Numbered from the stretch's first letter, positions 9,626 to 18,033 are shown. The stretch is DNA of 64,000 bases from Bin87 sp963666865 (GCA_963666865.1 OY763072.1:2852001-2916000), one strand, 5' to 3'. The notes: generated by a model not told the origin, from the sequence alone. Numbers and translations: made by a program.

Positions 9626-9828
9626 GAGGCGGCGGCCTGAACCAAGCCAACAAGGATGACGATCCCTATACTACTTGACGGGACTTGACCTCCCCAACTA
9701 TCGGAGTGGCGAAAATTCCGAGGGAATTTCGCTACCCACAACCAAAGAACCTCACGGAGGCCGCGTCCTCTCCATTGCCCGTCCAGCTTTGAGCCGCTAA
9801 TATGCAAGAATAACAGGAGCAGCCACCA

Positions 9829-10164
9829 ATGACCCCCAGCAGTATCAGCAAGCCAGTGAGCATTTCCTGGCGCAGGCCAGACAGGAACTGGCAGACCGCG
9901 ATTTAGCACAGGCCTCCGAACAGGGTTGGGGAGCCACCGCTTAAATGCTCAATGCCATTGTCGAGCGACGAGGATGGGAGCACCACTACCACAGGGCAGC
10001 CAGCCGAAACCGGTGACGGCGACATACGCCGGCTATCCGACTCTGCCAGCGCCCTGCACGAAAACTTCTATGAGAACGACATGGTGGCTAACGAGGTGGC
10101 CGAAAGACTCGACGACATAAAGGCCCTAGTGGACAAGTTCCTACCCTTGCTGGACCAAACGTAG
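9829..10164 (+). pseudogene. PaREP1/HEPN-like protein, broken
   Basis: One frame reads QQYQQASEHFLAQARQELAD and then DLAQASEQGWGATA before a TAA at 9942, continuing with IVERRGWEHHYHR. A second frame continues with SASALHENFYENDMVANEVA to the stop at 10164. Together these follow the order of PaREP1-family small helical proteins (ASEKxWGAAA, RGW.HHxHR, LHxNFYE), which belong to the HEPN-like group. A GGAG precedes an ATG at 9829, but in another frame. At least one stop and one or two frameshifts interrupt it, so it is called a pseudogene; the family call is from memory of the motif pattern. Confidence 0.55.
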
Positions 10165-10233
10165 TCCCGGCCGTTCTGACCCTTCGAGTAGCGAAATCGC
10201 CTCTTACTGATCAGGGCCTTTCGGTTCTCGGCG

Positions 10234-10343
10234 TTGTCATTCCGAGGAGCATAGCGACGTGACAATCTCGTCAGGGCATGGAACTCCCAATGGATGGCCG
10301 TCCGAGCCTCCACGAGATTGCCACGCGTCGCTCGCGATGACAA
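10234..10343. repeat. MITE-like inverted repeat (TTGTCAT family)
   Basis: The two ends, TTGTCATTCCGAGGAGC… and (reversed) TTGTCATCGCGAGCGACG…, are imperfect inverted repeats ending in AATCTCG, with about 40 bp between. It resembles dispersed repeats of the CATTGCGAGCG type. A half-copy lies at 35497-35540. Confidence 0.6.
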
Positions 10344-10538
10344 TCGAAAGGCGCTGCTTACTGGTACCCGGCCCGGTTCTGTCCGGGCCGGGTCGATGTC
10401 TGGTGGTGTAGAGTAAGGCCCGGTACTGTCCTCAGCCGACAGTTTGTCCAGCAATTGTCCAGCAAACCGGGCCAAAATCCGCCGATACCCCGCTTATCGA
10501 TACTGGCCCAAGCACAGCTACCGATCTTATTGAGAAAG

Positions 10539-10614
10539 TGGAGCCGATGAAGGGACTCGAACCCTTGACCTGCGGTTTACGAAACCGCTGCTCTTCCGGC
10601 TGAGCTACATCGGC
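10539..10614 (-). tRNA. tRNA-Thr (anticodon CGT)
   Basis: On the minus strand the acceptor stem GCCGATG pairs with CATCGGC. The D arm AGCTCAGCCGGAAGAGC, anticodon stem-loop GCGGT-TTCGTAA-ACCGC and T arm AGGGTTCGAGTCCCT are all intact. The anticodon CGT reads ACG codons. The discriminator is T and a CCA end is encoded (10539-10541). No intron is present. Confidence 0.95.
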
Positions 10615-10656
10615 TTGCCTTTCATTCTACCGCCAACAATACTTGATGCCAACTGC

Positions 10657-12441
10657 ATGAACGAAGCTATCGTATTCGGGGTCCTCATCGCCGCCCTTGT
10701 GCTGTTCGTGGTGGGCAGGTGGCGCTACGACATCGTTGCCGTCCTGGCGTTGCTCGTTCTGACCATCGTGGGCATTGTGCCCCCGGCGGAGGCATACCAC
10801 GGCTTCGGCCACCCGGCGGTCATTACCGTTGCCGCCGTCCTGGTTCTGAGCCGGGCTCTCTATGACTCCGGTGTGGTGGACGTGATCGCTGGTTGGTACT
10901 CGAGAATACCCGAGTACCTCACCGTCCGGATCGCCGCCCTCTCCGGCATAACGGCCTTCCTCTCCGGATTCATGAACAACGTGGGCGCGGTCAGCCTCCT
11001 CTTGCCCGTGGCGGTCCGAGTTTCCCGAAGAAGTGAGCAACCCCCGTCCCGCTTCCTCATGCCTCTGGCCTTCGCTTCCCTGCTGGGTGGAATGACCACC
11101 CTGATCGGTACGCCCCCCAACGTCATCATTTCCGATTTCCGTGAAGCCAATACGGGCGTTTCGTTCAATATGTTTGACTTCACGTTGGTTGGCGTCATCG
11201 TAACCGCCGCCGGCGTCCTGTTTATAGTCGGGGTCGGCTGGCGTCTGATTCCGGTCCGGCCGGAGCCCCTCACTATGGGAGGAGCCCTGGACATCGGGAG
11301 CTACATGACCGAGGTGCGCGTTCCCGAGGATTCGCAGTTCGTCGGTAGTATGCTCAGAGATGTGGAAGAACTCGTTGAAGAGGATGTCGCTATCGTGGGG
11401 TTCATTCATCGAGGCGTAGTGCACGCCGCCCCATCCAGCTACCAGATCATCGACGCCAACGACCTTCTCATCATCGAGGCGGACCCTGAAGATCTCAGCA
11501 CTTTTGTTGACCGGTCGGGATTCGAATTGGAGGGTTCCAAGGATATCCAGGCCGAGATTGACCAGGCTTTGAACCCTGACGAGGCCACCATAGTGGAGGC
11601 AATCGTGGGCCCCGGCAGCCCGGCCCTGAGCAGAAACGCCCGTAACCTGCACCTGCACTCCGAGTTCGGCGTGAACCTCCTCGGTGTGTCCAGCCGCGGC
11701 ACCAGGTTCATCCGCCGGCTTAGTCACGTCAACTTCAGGGTCGGCGACGTGCTTCTAATTCAGGGCAAGGAGGAACTCGTACAGACGGCGCTGCCCAGGC
11801 TTGGACTGCTTCCCCTCGCCGAGCGCGAGCTTCGTATCGGACCGCGCCGAAACCTCTTCTTTCCCCTGGCCGTGTTCGTCGGCGCCCTGCTCTTGACTTC
11901 ATTCGGCATCTTGTCGGTCCAGGTTTCCTTCGTCGCTGCCGTGGTGGTCCTGCTGATGACCAGATTCATCTCCCTGGAGTCCGCGTATCAGGCCATCGAC
12001 TGGCCCGTTATCATCCTGTTGGGCGCCATGATCCCGGTTGGCGAGGCATTGGAAACCACCGGTGGCGCAGCGCGAATCGCGTCCGCTTTGGCCGACTTGG
12101 GCGGCTTCATGCCTCCCTGGGCCATGCTGGGCGTCATCCTGGTGACCACCACGCTGCTGTCCGCCGTGATCAACAACGCCGCCGCCGTCATCCTGATGGC
12201 GCCCATCGCCATGAGCGTAGCCCAAACACTCGGAGCGTCCGTAGATCCGTTCCTGATGGCCGTGGCCGTCGGTGGTTCATCCGCATTCCTTACGCCTATC
12301 GGACACCAATCCAATACCATCGTCATGGGCCCCGGTGGTTACCATTTCGCCGACTACTTCAAAATGGGCTTCCCTCTCGAAATCGTGATTGTAGCGGTTT
12401 CCGTTCCCGCCATAATTTGGGTTTGGCCTATGGGCATCTGA
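10657..12441 (+). CDS. SLC13/DASS-type permease with two central RCK-C domains
   Basis: Inner-membrane transporter of about 594 residues, probably Na+-coupled uptake of an anion such as sulfate or a dicarboxylate. The membrane parts carry the paired family motifs SGFMNNVGAV with LIGTPPNVIIS in the N-terminal half and SAVINNAAAVI with LTPIGHQSNTIV in the C-terminal half, as expected for the inverted-repeat fold. Two soluble TrkA-C (RCK-C) ligand-binding domains lie between them (about residues 215-285 and 310-395). The start is set at the ATG at 10657 because the upstream TTG at 10615 directly abuts the divergent tRNA and gives an unlikely leader. The substrate cannot be told from sequence. 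Confidence 0.85.
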   Translation: MNEAIVFGVLIAALVLFVVGRWRYDIVAVLALLVLTIVGIVPPAEAYHGFGHPAVITVAAVLVLSRALYDSGVVDVIAGWYSRIPEYLTVRIAALSGITAFLSGFMNNVGAVSLLLPVAVRVSRRSEQPPSRFLMPLAFASLLGGMTTLIGTPPNVIISDFREANTGVSFNMFDFTLVGVIVTAAGVLFIVGVGWRLIPVRPEPLTMGGALDIGSYMTEVRVPEDSQFVGSMLRDVEELVEEDVAIVGFIHRGVVHAAPSSYQIIDANDLLIIEADPEDLSTFVDRSGFELEGSKDIQAEIDQALNPDEATIVEAIVGPGSPALSRNARNLHLHSEFGVNLLGVSSRGTRFIRRLSHVNFRVGDVLLIQGKEELVQTALPRLGLLPLAERELRIGPRRNLFFPLAVFVGALLLTSFGILSVQVSFVAAVVVLLMTRFISLESAYQAIDWPVIILLGAMIPVGEALETTGGAARIASALADLGGFMPPWAMLGVILVTTTLLSAVINNAAAVILMAPIAMSVAQTLGASVDPFLMAVAVGGSSAFLTPIGHQSNTIVMGPGGYHFADYFKMGFPLEIVIVAVSVPAIIWVWPMGI

Positions 12442-12474
12442 GTTGTCGCCATCTATGCCTGAAGACCCTCCTGC

Positions 12475-12648
12475 CAGGGCTATCGCATATGAATATTGCC
12501 AGGCAGATTGTATTTCCAGACCTTGCGCGGTACCCCACATTTTGGGCGCTTGGCCTCACCGTCATCTGACTTCAGGCTATGTTTAGGCCCAGAACTCTGA
12601 CGAAAATCACGGTTTACGCTCTCAAATTTTTCATATGCGATAGCCCTG
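12475..12648. mobile_element. 174-bp MITE with ISAs1-like ends
   Basis: Perfect 19-bp terminal inverted repeats CAGGGCTATCGCATATGAA (12475-12493 and, reversed, 12630-12648) are bounded by a perfect 10-bp target duplication ACCCTCCTGC (12465-12474 and 12649-12658). The interior has no coding capacity. The ends match the ISAs1 element at 8393-9625 at 14 of 18 positions (shared CAGGGCnATCGCnT), and the duplication length is the same. This suggests mobilisation by an ISAs1-family transposase. Confidence 0.88.
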
Positions 12649-12756
12649 ACCCTCCTGCGTCCCGCTATTGACCCCACTCGGAGTTGCGTGATAGCGTGAA
12701 CTCAACCAGTCTATTTTCAGTGGAAATCCCCTGAAACCGTACATTTGGTCTTACCA

Positions 12757-14388
12757 ATGAGCAGTATTCTCGCCCTGGATCCCCTGCCCCAACGCCACTC
12801 CTGGGAGAAATCCCTAGGCGAATTCCTCGACATCGTCGTCAAGGCCCATCCGGACAAGGTGTTTGTCGAGATTGCCGGCCGGCAGATTACCTACGCCGAG
12901 TTTTACCGGCGTTGCCGCTCTGCGGCGTCCATGTTTCAAAGCCTGGGCATCGGACGCGGCGACCGCGTCTGCATGTTCCTGCCCAACGTGCCCGAGGTGC
13001 TCTATACCTGGTTCGGCCTTGCTCTCATCGGCGGCATCACGGTGACCATCAACACCGCCTACCGCCGCGACGAGATGGCCTTCATCCTGAACAATGCCGA
13101 AGCCGGCGCCCTGGTTGCGCACGAGAGTTTGATCGACGTAGCAACCCAAGCCGCCGACATCGCTCCTTGCGTCCGTCATCGTCTGGTCGTCGGCGATAAT
13201 CCTGTTGCCGATGGTTGGCGTGACTACGGCGCGATGCTTGCCGGCTCTCCGGAACTGGCGGCGCTCCCCGAAGTAGCTCCCACCGACATATCGATGCTTC
13301 AGTACACCTCCGGCACCACCGGCAATCCCAAAGGTGTCCAGGTTACTCACCAGATGTACGTGTCTGCCGGGCAGGGTTTCGCGTTGTGGACCCAGGCGAC
13401 TCCCGAGGACCGTTTCTTCACCTGCCTGCCCTATTTCCACGCCAACGCCCAGTACTACAGCACCATGGGCACTTTGGCGGCCGGCGCTACTCTGGTGGTG
13501 CAGGACCGCTTCAGCGCGTCCCGTTTCTGGCAGCAGGTTCGGGACGCCCGCGCCACCGTGGTCAATTTCATCGGCATGATGATGCCCGTACTGGCCAAAA
13601 ATGATCCCCAGCCCGACGACGCGGACAATACCGTGCGACTGTTCTACGGCTCGCCAGCGTTCTCACCGGACTTCCTCGCCGATTTTGAACAGCGCTTCGG
13701 AACTGACATCATCGTCGGGTTCGGCATGACCGAAACCTGTTACGGCACCATCGAAACCATCCGCGGCGAACGCCGTCCCAACTCCTCCGGCCAACCCCGC
13801 CGTCATCCTGACCCTGCCTTTGAGAACACCGTCCGCATTGTGGATGACGAAGGCAGCCCCGTACCCAACGGTCAGCCCGGCGAAATCACCATCCGAAATC
13901 CCGCCACCATGGCCGGCTACTGGCGCAACGAGGCCGAAACCAGCGCCTCCCTGCGTGACGGTTGGCTCTTCACCGGCGATCTGGGCTGGCTCGACGACGA
14001 CGATTACCTGTATTTCGTGGACCGGAAGAAGGACGTGATCCGGCGTCGCGGCGAGAACATCTCTTCCCAGGAAGTGGAGGACGTGATCAAAGCCCACGAA
14101 AGCGTTTTGGACTGTGCCATCATCGCCGTTCCGTCGGAACTCGGTGAGGATGAGGTCAAAGCCTACATCACTCCCCGGCCCGGCGCGTCGCCCCAACCTG
14201 AGGATGTGATCTACTGGTGCGCCGACCGTTTGGCCTACTTCAAAGTCCCCCGTTATATCGAAATCCGAGACGAATTGCCGCGCACCCCCAGCCTCCGCGT
14301 CCGCAAAGACGTCTTGCGCCAGGAGCGGGAGGACCTGATCTCCGGCTGTTTCGACCGCGAGGCCGCCGGTATCCAGATCAGGCGATAA
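12757..14388 (+). CDS. ATP-dependent acyl-CoA synthetase (ANL superfamily)
   Basis: Activates a carboxylic acid to its CoA thioester through an acyl-adenylate. Diagnostic motifs are MLQYTSGTTGNPKGVQVTH (P-loop-like A3), VGFGMTETCYG (A5), FTGDLGWLDDDDYLYFVDRK (A7/A8) and RRGENISSQEVE. The conserved A10 lysine region is replaced by PRTPSLRVRKDVLR near the C-terminus. About 543 residues, the usual length. It resembles crotonobetaine/carnitine-CoA-ligase-like and cyclohexanecarboxylate-CoA-ligase-like members, but the acid cannot be predicted. The start ATG at 12757 is preferred over the upstream TTG. GlnB follows 28 bp downstream. Confidence 0.88.
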   Translation: MSSILALDPLPQRHSWEKSLGEFLDIVVKAHPDKVFVEIAGRQITYAEFYRRCRSAASMFQSLGIGRGDRVCMFLPNVPEVLYTWFGLALIGGITVTINTAYRRDEMAFILNNAEAGALVAHESLIDVATQAADIAPCVRHRLVVGDNPVADGWRDYGAMLAGSPELAALPEVAPTDISMLQYTSGTTGNPKGVQVTHQMYVSAGQGFALWTQATPEDRFFTCLPYFHANAQYYSTMGTLAAGATLVVQDRFSASRFWQQVRDARATVVNFIGMMMPVLAKNDPQPDDADNTVRLFYGSPAFSPDFLADFEQRFGTDIIVGFGMTETCYGTIETIRGERRPNSSGQPRRHPDPAFENTVRIVDDEGSPVPNGQPGEITIRNPATMAGYWRNEAETSASLRDGWLFTGDLGWLDDDDYLYFVDRKKDVIRRRGENISSQEVEDVIKAHESVLDCAIIAVPSELGEDEVKAYITPRPGASPQPEDVIYWCADRLAYFKVPRYIEIRDELPRTPSLRVRKDVLRQEREDLISGCFDREAAGIQIRR

Positions 14389-14416
14389 ACCAGGTTGGCA
14401 ACGAGGAGTTATCCCG

Positions 14417-14761
14417 ATGATCAAAATTGAAGCCATCTTCCGTCCCGAACGGCTTGAAAACGTCAAAACCGCCCTCAGCGACGTTGGCATCGTCGGCCTG
14501 ACCGTCACGCAAGTAAGCGGACGGGGCGCGCAGGGCGGCGTCGAAGTAACCGCCGCCCGCGGCCTCGGTACCTACCGCATGGATATGCTCCCCAAGGTCA
14601 AACTGGAGGTAGTCGTCAACGACCCCGACGCCGACAAAGCCGTGGATGTCATCCGCACCAACGCCATCACCGGCGCCCCCGGCGACGGCAAAATCTTCAT
14701 CTCCCCCGTAGCCGAGGCCATCCGCATCCGCACCGGCGAACACGGCCCCGACGCTGTTTAG
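14417..14761 (+). CDS. glnB: P-II nitrogen regulatory protein
   Basis: Small trimeric signal-transduction protein of 114 residues that reports nitrogen and energy status by binding ATP/ADP and 2-oxoglutarate. The core LPKVKLEVVV, the ATP-site TGAPGDGKIFISPV and C-terminal RIRTGE are conserved. The T-loop tyrosine that other P-II proteins uridylylate is present (Tyr53), but the T-loop is two residues longer than in E. coli GlnB and otherwise divergent (GGVEVTAARGLGTY). Unusually, no amtB or glnA is next to it; it follows an acyl-CoA ligase gene. SD-like GAGG lies just before the ATG. Confidence 0.9.
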   Translation: MIKIEAIFRPERLENVKTALSDVGIVGLTVTQVSGRGAQGGVEVTAARGLGTYRMDMLPKVKLEVVVNDPDADKAVDVIRTNAITGAPGDGKIFISPVAEAIRIRTGEHGPDAV

Positions 14762-14775
14762 CGTACTTCATCCCC

Positions 14776-14802
14776 GTCATTCCGGCGAAAGCCGGAATCC
14801 AG
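14776..14802. repeat. REP palindrome, copy 1
   Basis: GTCATTCCGGCGAAAGCCGG followed by AATCCAG, a GAAA-tipped hairpin. Identical copies occur at 25360, 26695, 29508 and 56562, and a compensated variant at 58127. Confidence 0.9.
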
Positions 14803-14870
14803 TTGCTTTCCGGAAATGCAACCTCCGCATCTATAATGGGGCAGCAAATACCGTTATCGGAGTTGTCCCC

Positions 14871-15353
14871 ATGCCCGAACCCCGCTACTGGCTCTTCAAA
14901 TCCGAGCCCTCCTCCTACTCTTACGACGATTTGGAGTCGGAGGACGACCAGACCGCCGAGTGGGACGGCGTCCGCAACTACCAGGCCCGCAACTTCATGC
15001 GCGACGATATGCGCGTCGGCGACCATGTCCTCTTCTACCACAGCAACGCCAAGCCGCCCGGCGTAGTCGGCACCGCCCGCATCGTCCGCGAAGCCTATCC
15101 CGACGACACCGCCTGGAACCCCGACTCCCGCTACTACGACCCCAAATCCGACCCGGCCAACCCCACCTGGCTTATGGTGGAGATCCAGGCCGAGCGTCGC
15201 TTACCGCGCTTCATCAGCCTCAATGAGCTGAAAGCCAACCCGGCCCTGGCGACCATGCAAGTCATCAAGCGCGGCCAGCGGCTATCCATACAACCCGTGA
15301 CGGCGGAGGAGTGGGAAGAGGTTCTGGCGATGGCGGAACGGGAAACAGGATAG
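14871..15353 (+). CDS. EVE-domain protein
   Basis: A 160-residue single EVE domain (PUA-like fold, thymocyte nuclear protein 1 group). Conserved motifs include YWLFKSEPSSYSYDDL, WDGVRNYQARNFMRD, GDHVLFYHSNA, PGVVGTARIV and the aromatic-rich SRYYDPKSDPANPTW. EVE domains bind modified bases in nucleic acids and are often found beside restriction or RNA-modification genes. A TATAAT at 14832-14837 lies 33 bp upstream of the ATG. The next genes on the same strand are the nuclease/ATPase cassette starting 63 bp downstream, so the EVE protein may be its sensor, but that is inference. Confidence 0.9.
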   Translation: MPEPRYWLFKSEPSSYSYDDLESEDDQTAEWDGVRNYQARNFMRDDMRVGDHVLFYHSNAKPPGVVGTARIVREAYPDDTAWNPDSRYYDPKSDPANPTWLMVEIQAERRLPRFISLNELKANPALATMQVIKRGQRLSIQPVTAEEWEEVLAMAERETG

Positions 15354-15416
15354 GCTCCCTCCCTTTCCGCCATTGCACTTGCTGCGGTCTCTATGTGACG
15401 ACTGGTGGGTACTAAA

Positions 15417-16025
15417 ATGCCAAATCAGATCACGCTGCCGGCATCAGATGCAGATAAACTCAGATACGTAGAGATGCTGGAATCGGGCGATTACAGCGAA
15501 GATTTACTTGAGACCGCTCTCATTGTGGCGCCCGATTTGTTTGACCCCGCTCCGTATTTCTGCGGGCGTCAGCTTCGTGCTGGATCCGGAACTCTGGACC
15601 TGTTCGGTTTGGTGGGTAAGAAGCCCTTCAGGTTGGGATTTTACGTTGACCCTGACGTCGTTTGGGGAGACAGCTTTCCGACGGTTTATGAACTCAAGGC
15701 ACGCAAACTTAGACCTGGGGATGTTGGCCAAGTCATGGACTACGCCTTGGCCCTCGGTGAAATGAGCGCAGAAGACCTTGCATGGCACCTTATCCGCAGT
15801 TCGAAAGACGATACAGGTATCCCTCGTATGGAGCCGGGAATCTTGCAAGAAGTGTCAGAGCAGGTCGCGCACCCCCGCTTGTGGGTGTCGTCCGTCCTGG
15901 TGGGAACTGACTACGATGAGAACGTTGCGCGGCTCGCCAAACATACCGAGGTCGAAATCTACACAGTTAGCGAATTATGCCGAGGGTATCGTGTGCGGCA
16001 TTCCATGATACGTGGAGATCGGTAA
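15417..16025 (+). CDS. Nuclease-like protein, first gene of the ATPase cassette
   Basis: A 202-residue protein with no strong named match. The central part looks like a restriction-endonuclease-fold nuclease of the NucS/RecB type: GTLDLFGL with Asp61, then after about 30 residues YELKARK with Glu92 and Lys94, then GDVGQ with Gln105 (D…ExK…Q). The N-terminal segment resembles the lead helices of DUF91-like proteins (LLETALIVAPDLF). The ATG at 15417 is preferred over the GTG at 15405. The stop overlaps the next gene's start as TAATG, so translation is coupled to the ATPase. The nuclease role is inferred from motif spacing only. Confidence 0.65.
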   Translation: MPNQITLPASDADKLRYVEMLESGDYSEDLLETALIVAPDLFDPAPYFCGRQLRAGSGTLDLFGLVGKKPFRLGFYVDPDVVWGDSFPTVYELKARKLRPGDVGQVMDYALALGEMSAEDLAWHLIRSSKDDTGIPRMEPGILQEVSEQVAHPRLWVSSVLVGTDYDENVARLAKHTEVEIYTVSELCRGYRVRHSMIRGDR

Positions 16026-17563
16026 TGAGGTCCCCTTTCCAACAAGACCGCCTCGAAATCGAGGTTCAGGATTTCGGCCCGATAGTCCACGCAAAGTTGG
16101 ATCTCCGCCCGATGACCGTGTTCATCGGCCCCAGCAACACGGGCAAATCCTACTTGGCCATACTCCTCTACGCCCTGCATCGGTTTTGCGGGAGTGGTAG
16201 CCGGTCGCTCGGTCCGGTGCGTTTTGGACCTTGGCGTTCCCAACTGGGTAGTAATATCCCGGATCCGACGCCGGAGAACATCAACGCTTTTGCGCAATTG
16301 GCTCGGTCTCTTGACGACATAAGCCCGTGGAGTGAGGGAGAAAGTACGGTGGTTGGGCTACCTGGTGCTATCGTCAACCTTCTACGCTCGGAATTTGACA
16401 AGCTGGCAGGCAACATCAGTTCGGAAATTCTGCGGTGCTTCGGGATGAATACTACGACAGCATTAGTCCGTAAAGGCCACGCCAACCGAGCGCGTGTGTC
16501 GATCCGAGGCGCTGATTCACATGGTGGTACGTTGTTGGAACAGAATCTATCGCTCAATAATGGCAACACGGTAGAACTTAAAACTACCGTGCCTAACCAT
16601 ATTGAATTTCCCCATATTGATATGCGACAGACTTATTTGCACTTTGCTTTGCAGGATATACGTACCATATCGGAGCAAGCTGATGGTGATACTTGGGCGA
16701 ATGGATATTTGAACTCAATGCTCGCATTGATGGATTTAGTACTCCCGCGGATGGTTGCAGACCTTGGCTTGCGGGCGTTCTACCTGCCGGCAGACCGTAC
16801 TGGCGTAGTACACGCTCACGGTGGGTTAGTCAGTGCCATGATTGACAGAGTGCCTTTGGCAGGCTTGGAACCCGTCGGGCACATTCCATTATTCTCTGGT
16901 GTCTTCGGTGATTTTCTGAGTCAGTTGATCCAAGTTGACCGAGTCCAAAGAGAGACGGATGCTGTGTCGCACGTTGCAGGGCAAGATGTGAGCCGCGGGT
17001 TAGAGCAAAACATCCTCCGTGGCACTATCGGCGTTGAGCGGTCGGAGCTTATCAACTACCCGCACTTCACCTACCGTCCCGATGGGTGGAAAGAGGACTT
17101 GTCGCTGATGCACGCCTCTTCCATGGTGTCGGATTTGGCCCCGATAGTCTTGTACCTGCGCCATTTGGCACTGCCCGGAAACGTGCTGATAATCGAAGAG
17201 CCCGAATCACACCTGCACCCGGCCATGCAGGTTGAGTTCACACGCCAGTTGGCCAAGTTGGTCCAGGCGGGCTACCGCGTCATTATCACCACCCACAGCG
17301 AGTGGATACTGGAAGAACTCGCCAACGTGGTACAGCGTTCGCAACTGCCGCCCGAAGAGATCTCAACCGTTTCCGTTAGCAACGCCGCCTTGACCGCCGA
17401 CCAGGTGGGTGTCTGGCTGTTCCGCCCTAAAGCCCGCCCCAGGGGTTCGGAAGTGGTTCAAATTACATTGGACGACTCTGGCCTCTACCCTTCGGATTTC
17501 GACGATGTAGCCATGGCCTTGGGCAATGACTCGGCCAAGATATTCAACCGGATTGGAGAATAA
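16025..17563 (+). CDS. OLD/RecF-like AAA ATPase, second gene of the cassette
   Basis: A 512-residue ABC-type ATPase. Residues 8-25 (EIEVQDFGPIVHAKLDL) are the typical opening strand of SMC/RecF/OLD proteins. Walker A is IGPSNTGKS (about 34-42), a degenerate signature ASSMVSDLAP lies near 367, and Walker B is VLIIEEPESHLHP (about 387-399) with the H-loop VIITTHSEWILEEL (about 419-432). The middle 300 residues are poorly conserved and carry LPADRTG, seen in other predicted OLD-like ATPases. No TOPRIM domain is present, unlike OLD itself; the nuclease function is probably supplied by the flanking genes. Local base composition is more AT-rich than the neighbours around 16550-16750, suggesting transfer. 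Confidence 0.8.
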   Translation: MRSPFQQDRLEIEVQDFGPIVHAKLDLRPMTVFIGPSNTGKSYLAILLYALHRFCGSGSRSLGPVRFGPWRSQLGSNIPDPTPENINAFAQLARSLDDISPWSEGESTVVGLPGAIVNLLRSEFDKLAGNISSEILRCFGMNTTTALVRKGHANRARVSIRGADSHGGTLLEQNLSLNNGNTVELKTTVPNHIEFPHIDMRQTYLHFALQDIRTISEQADGDTWANGYLNSMLALMDLVLPRMVADLGLRAFYLPADRTGVVHAHGGLVSAMIDRVPLAGLEPVGHIPLFSGVFGDFLSQLIQVDRVQRETDAVSHVAGQDVSRGLEQNILRGTIGVERSELINYPHFTYRPDGWKEDLSLMHASSMVSDLAPIVLYLRHLALPGNVLIIEEPESHLHPAMQVEFTRQLAKLVQAGYRVIITTHSEWILEELANVVQRSQLPPEEISTVSVSNAALTADQVGVWLFRPKARPRGSEVVQITLDDSGLYPSDFDDVAMALGNDSAKIFNRIGE

Positions 17564-17565
17564 AA

Positions 17566-18012
17566 ATGACCGGACCGTTGGCTGCTGTTCGCAGCCAAGT
17601 TCCTGAGTCCTGCTTGACGACCAGAGTTAGCAAAGAAGGTTGTAGCGTCGCACTGCGAGAAATACCCAGCCCTCGCTTGGTTATTGATTTCGACAAACGT
17701 GGGTCTCCGTTGGCGCCGGATGCGCGCCGCTGTGATTATCTGCTGCTGGCAGAAACGTCTAACCGACAGGTCATGGTTAGACCGATTGAGTTGAAACGTG
17801 GCAAATTCGACTTGAGCGATGTCAGAAGCCAACTTCAAGCTGGAGCTCAAGCAGCCGAAACCCTGATACCTCAGAATTTAGACGTGGACTTTCTACCCGT
17901 CCTCGCTTCCGGCGGTGTGTCCACGAGTGAAAGGATAACCAGGGAAACCGTGCGGTTCCGAGGTAAGCCCAGCCGCGTGACGCGGATACGCTGCCGAGAC
18001 CCGTTGCCCTAA
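17566..18012 (+). CDS. Nuclease-like protein, third gene of the cassette
   Basis: A 148-residue protein starting 2 bp after the ATPase stop. RRCDYLLLAE (Asp57) and IELKRGKFD (Glu75, Lys77) give a D-(17)-ExK pattern typical of PD-(D/E)xK nucleases, followed by a helix with Gln (SQLQAGAQAAETL). It is not obviously homologous to the first gene, so the cassette would have two different candidate nucleases. It could instead be a DNA-binding or inhibitory partner. The call rests on motif pattern and on operon position. Confidence 0.6.
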   Translation: MTGPLAAVRSQVPESCLTTRVSKEGCSVALREIPSPRLVIDFDKRGSPLAPDARRCDYLLLAETSNRQVMVRPIELKRGKFDLSDVRSQLQAGAQAAETLIPQNLDVDFLPVLASGGVSTSERITRETVRFRGKPSRVTRIRCRDPLP

Positions 18013-18033
18013 CGCTTCTCGCCGATTAGCTCT

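Larger units (their letters stand above)
7270..9635 (+). pseudogene. IS256-family transposase, truncated and interrupted
   Basis: IS256 transposase pieces can be followed across three frames: residues from THRNGYRSRDW to VVSDAHQ (to 7850), then GLKNAIATVFAGAG, then QVERCRTHFMTNLL to NNPLERSNKEIRRR (about 7908-8210), then DVVGTFPNRAATRRLVGAV (from about 8230). Lesions are a 23-nt insertion at 7851-7873, a 2-nt loss near 7912, a 16-nt insertion at 8213-8228 and the complete ISAs1 element at 8393-9625. Removing ISAs1 joins SNILEAA to a natural stop near 9636. The N-terminus is missing at the junction with the IS1182 element. Confidence 0.8.

Noticed and set aside
9607..9909. 100-residue minus-strand frame after the ISAs1 element
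   Set aside because: Trp/Leu-rich frame with no motif, overlapping the IS256 remnant and its likely right end.
10615..10656. TTG at 10615 as start of the permease
   Set aside because: It directly abuts the divergent tRNA gene; the ATG at 10657 gives a normal N-terminal membrane segment.
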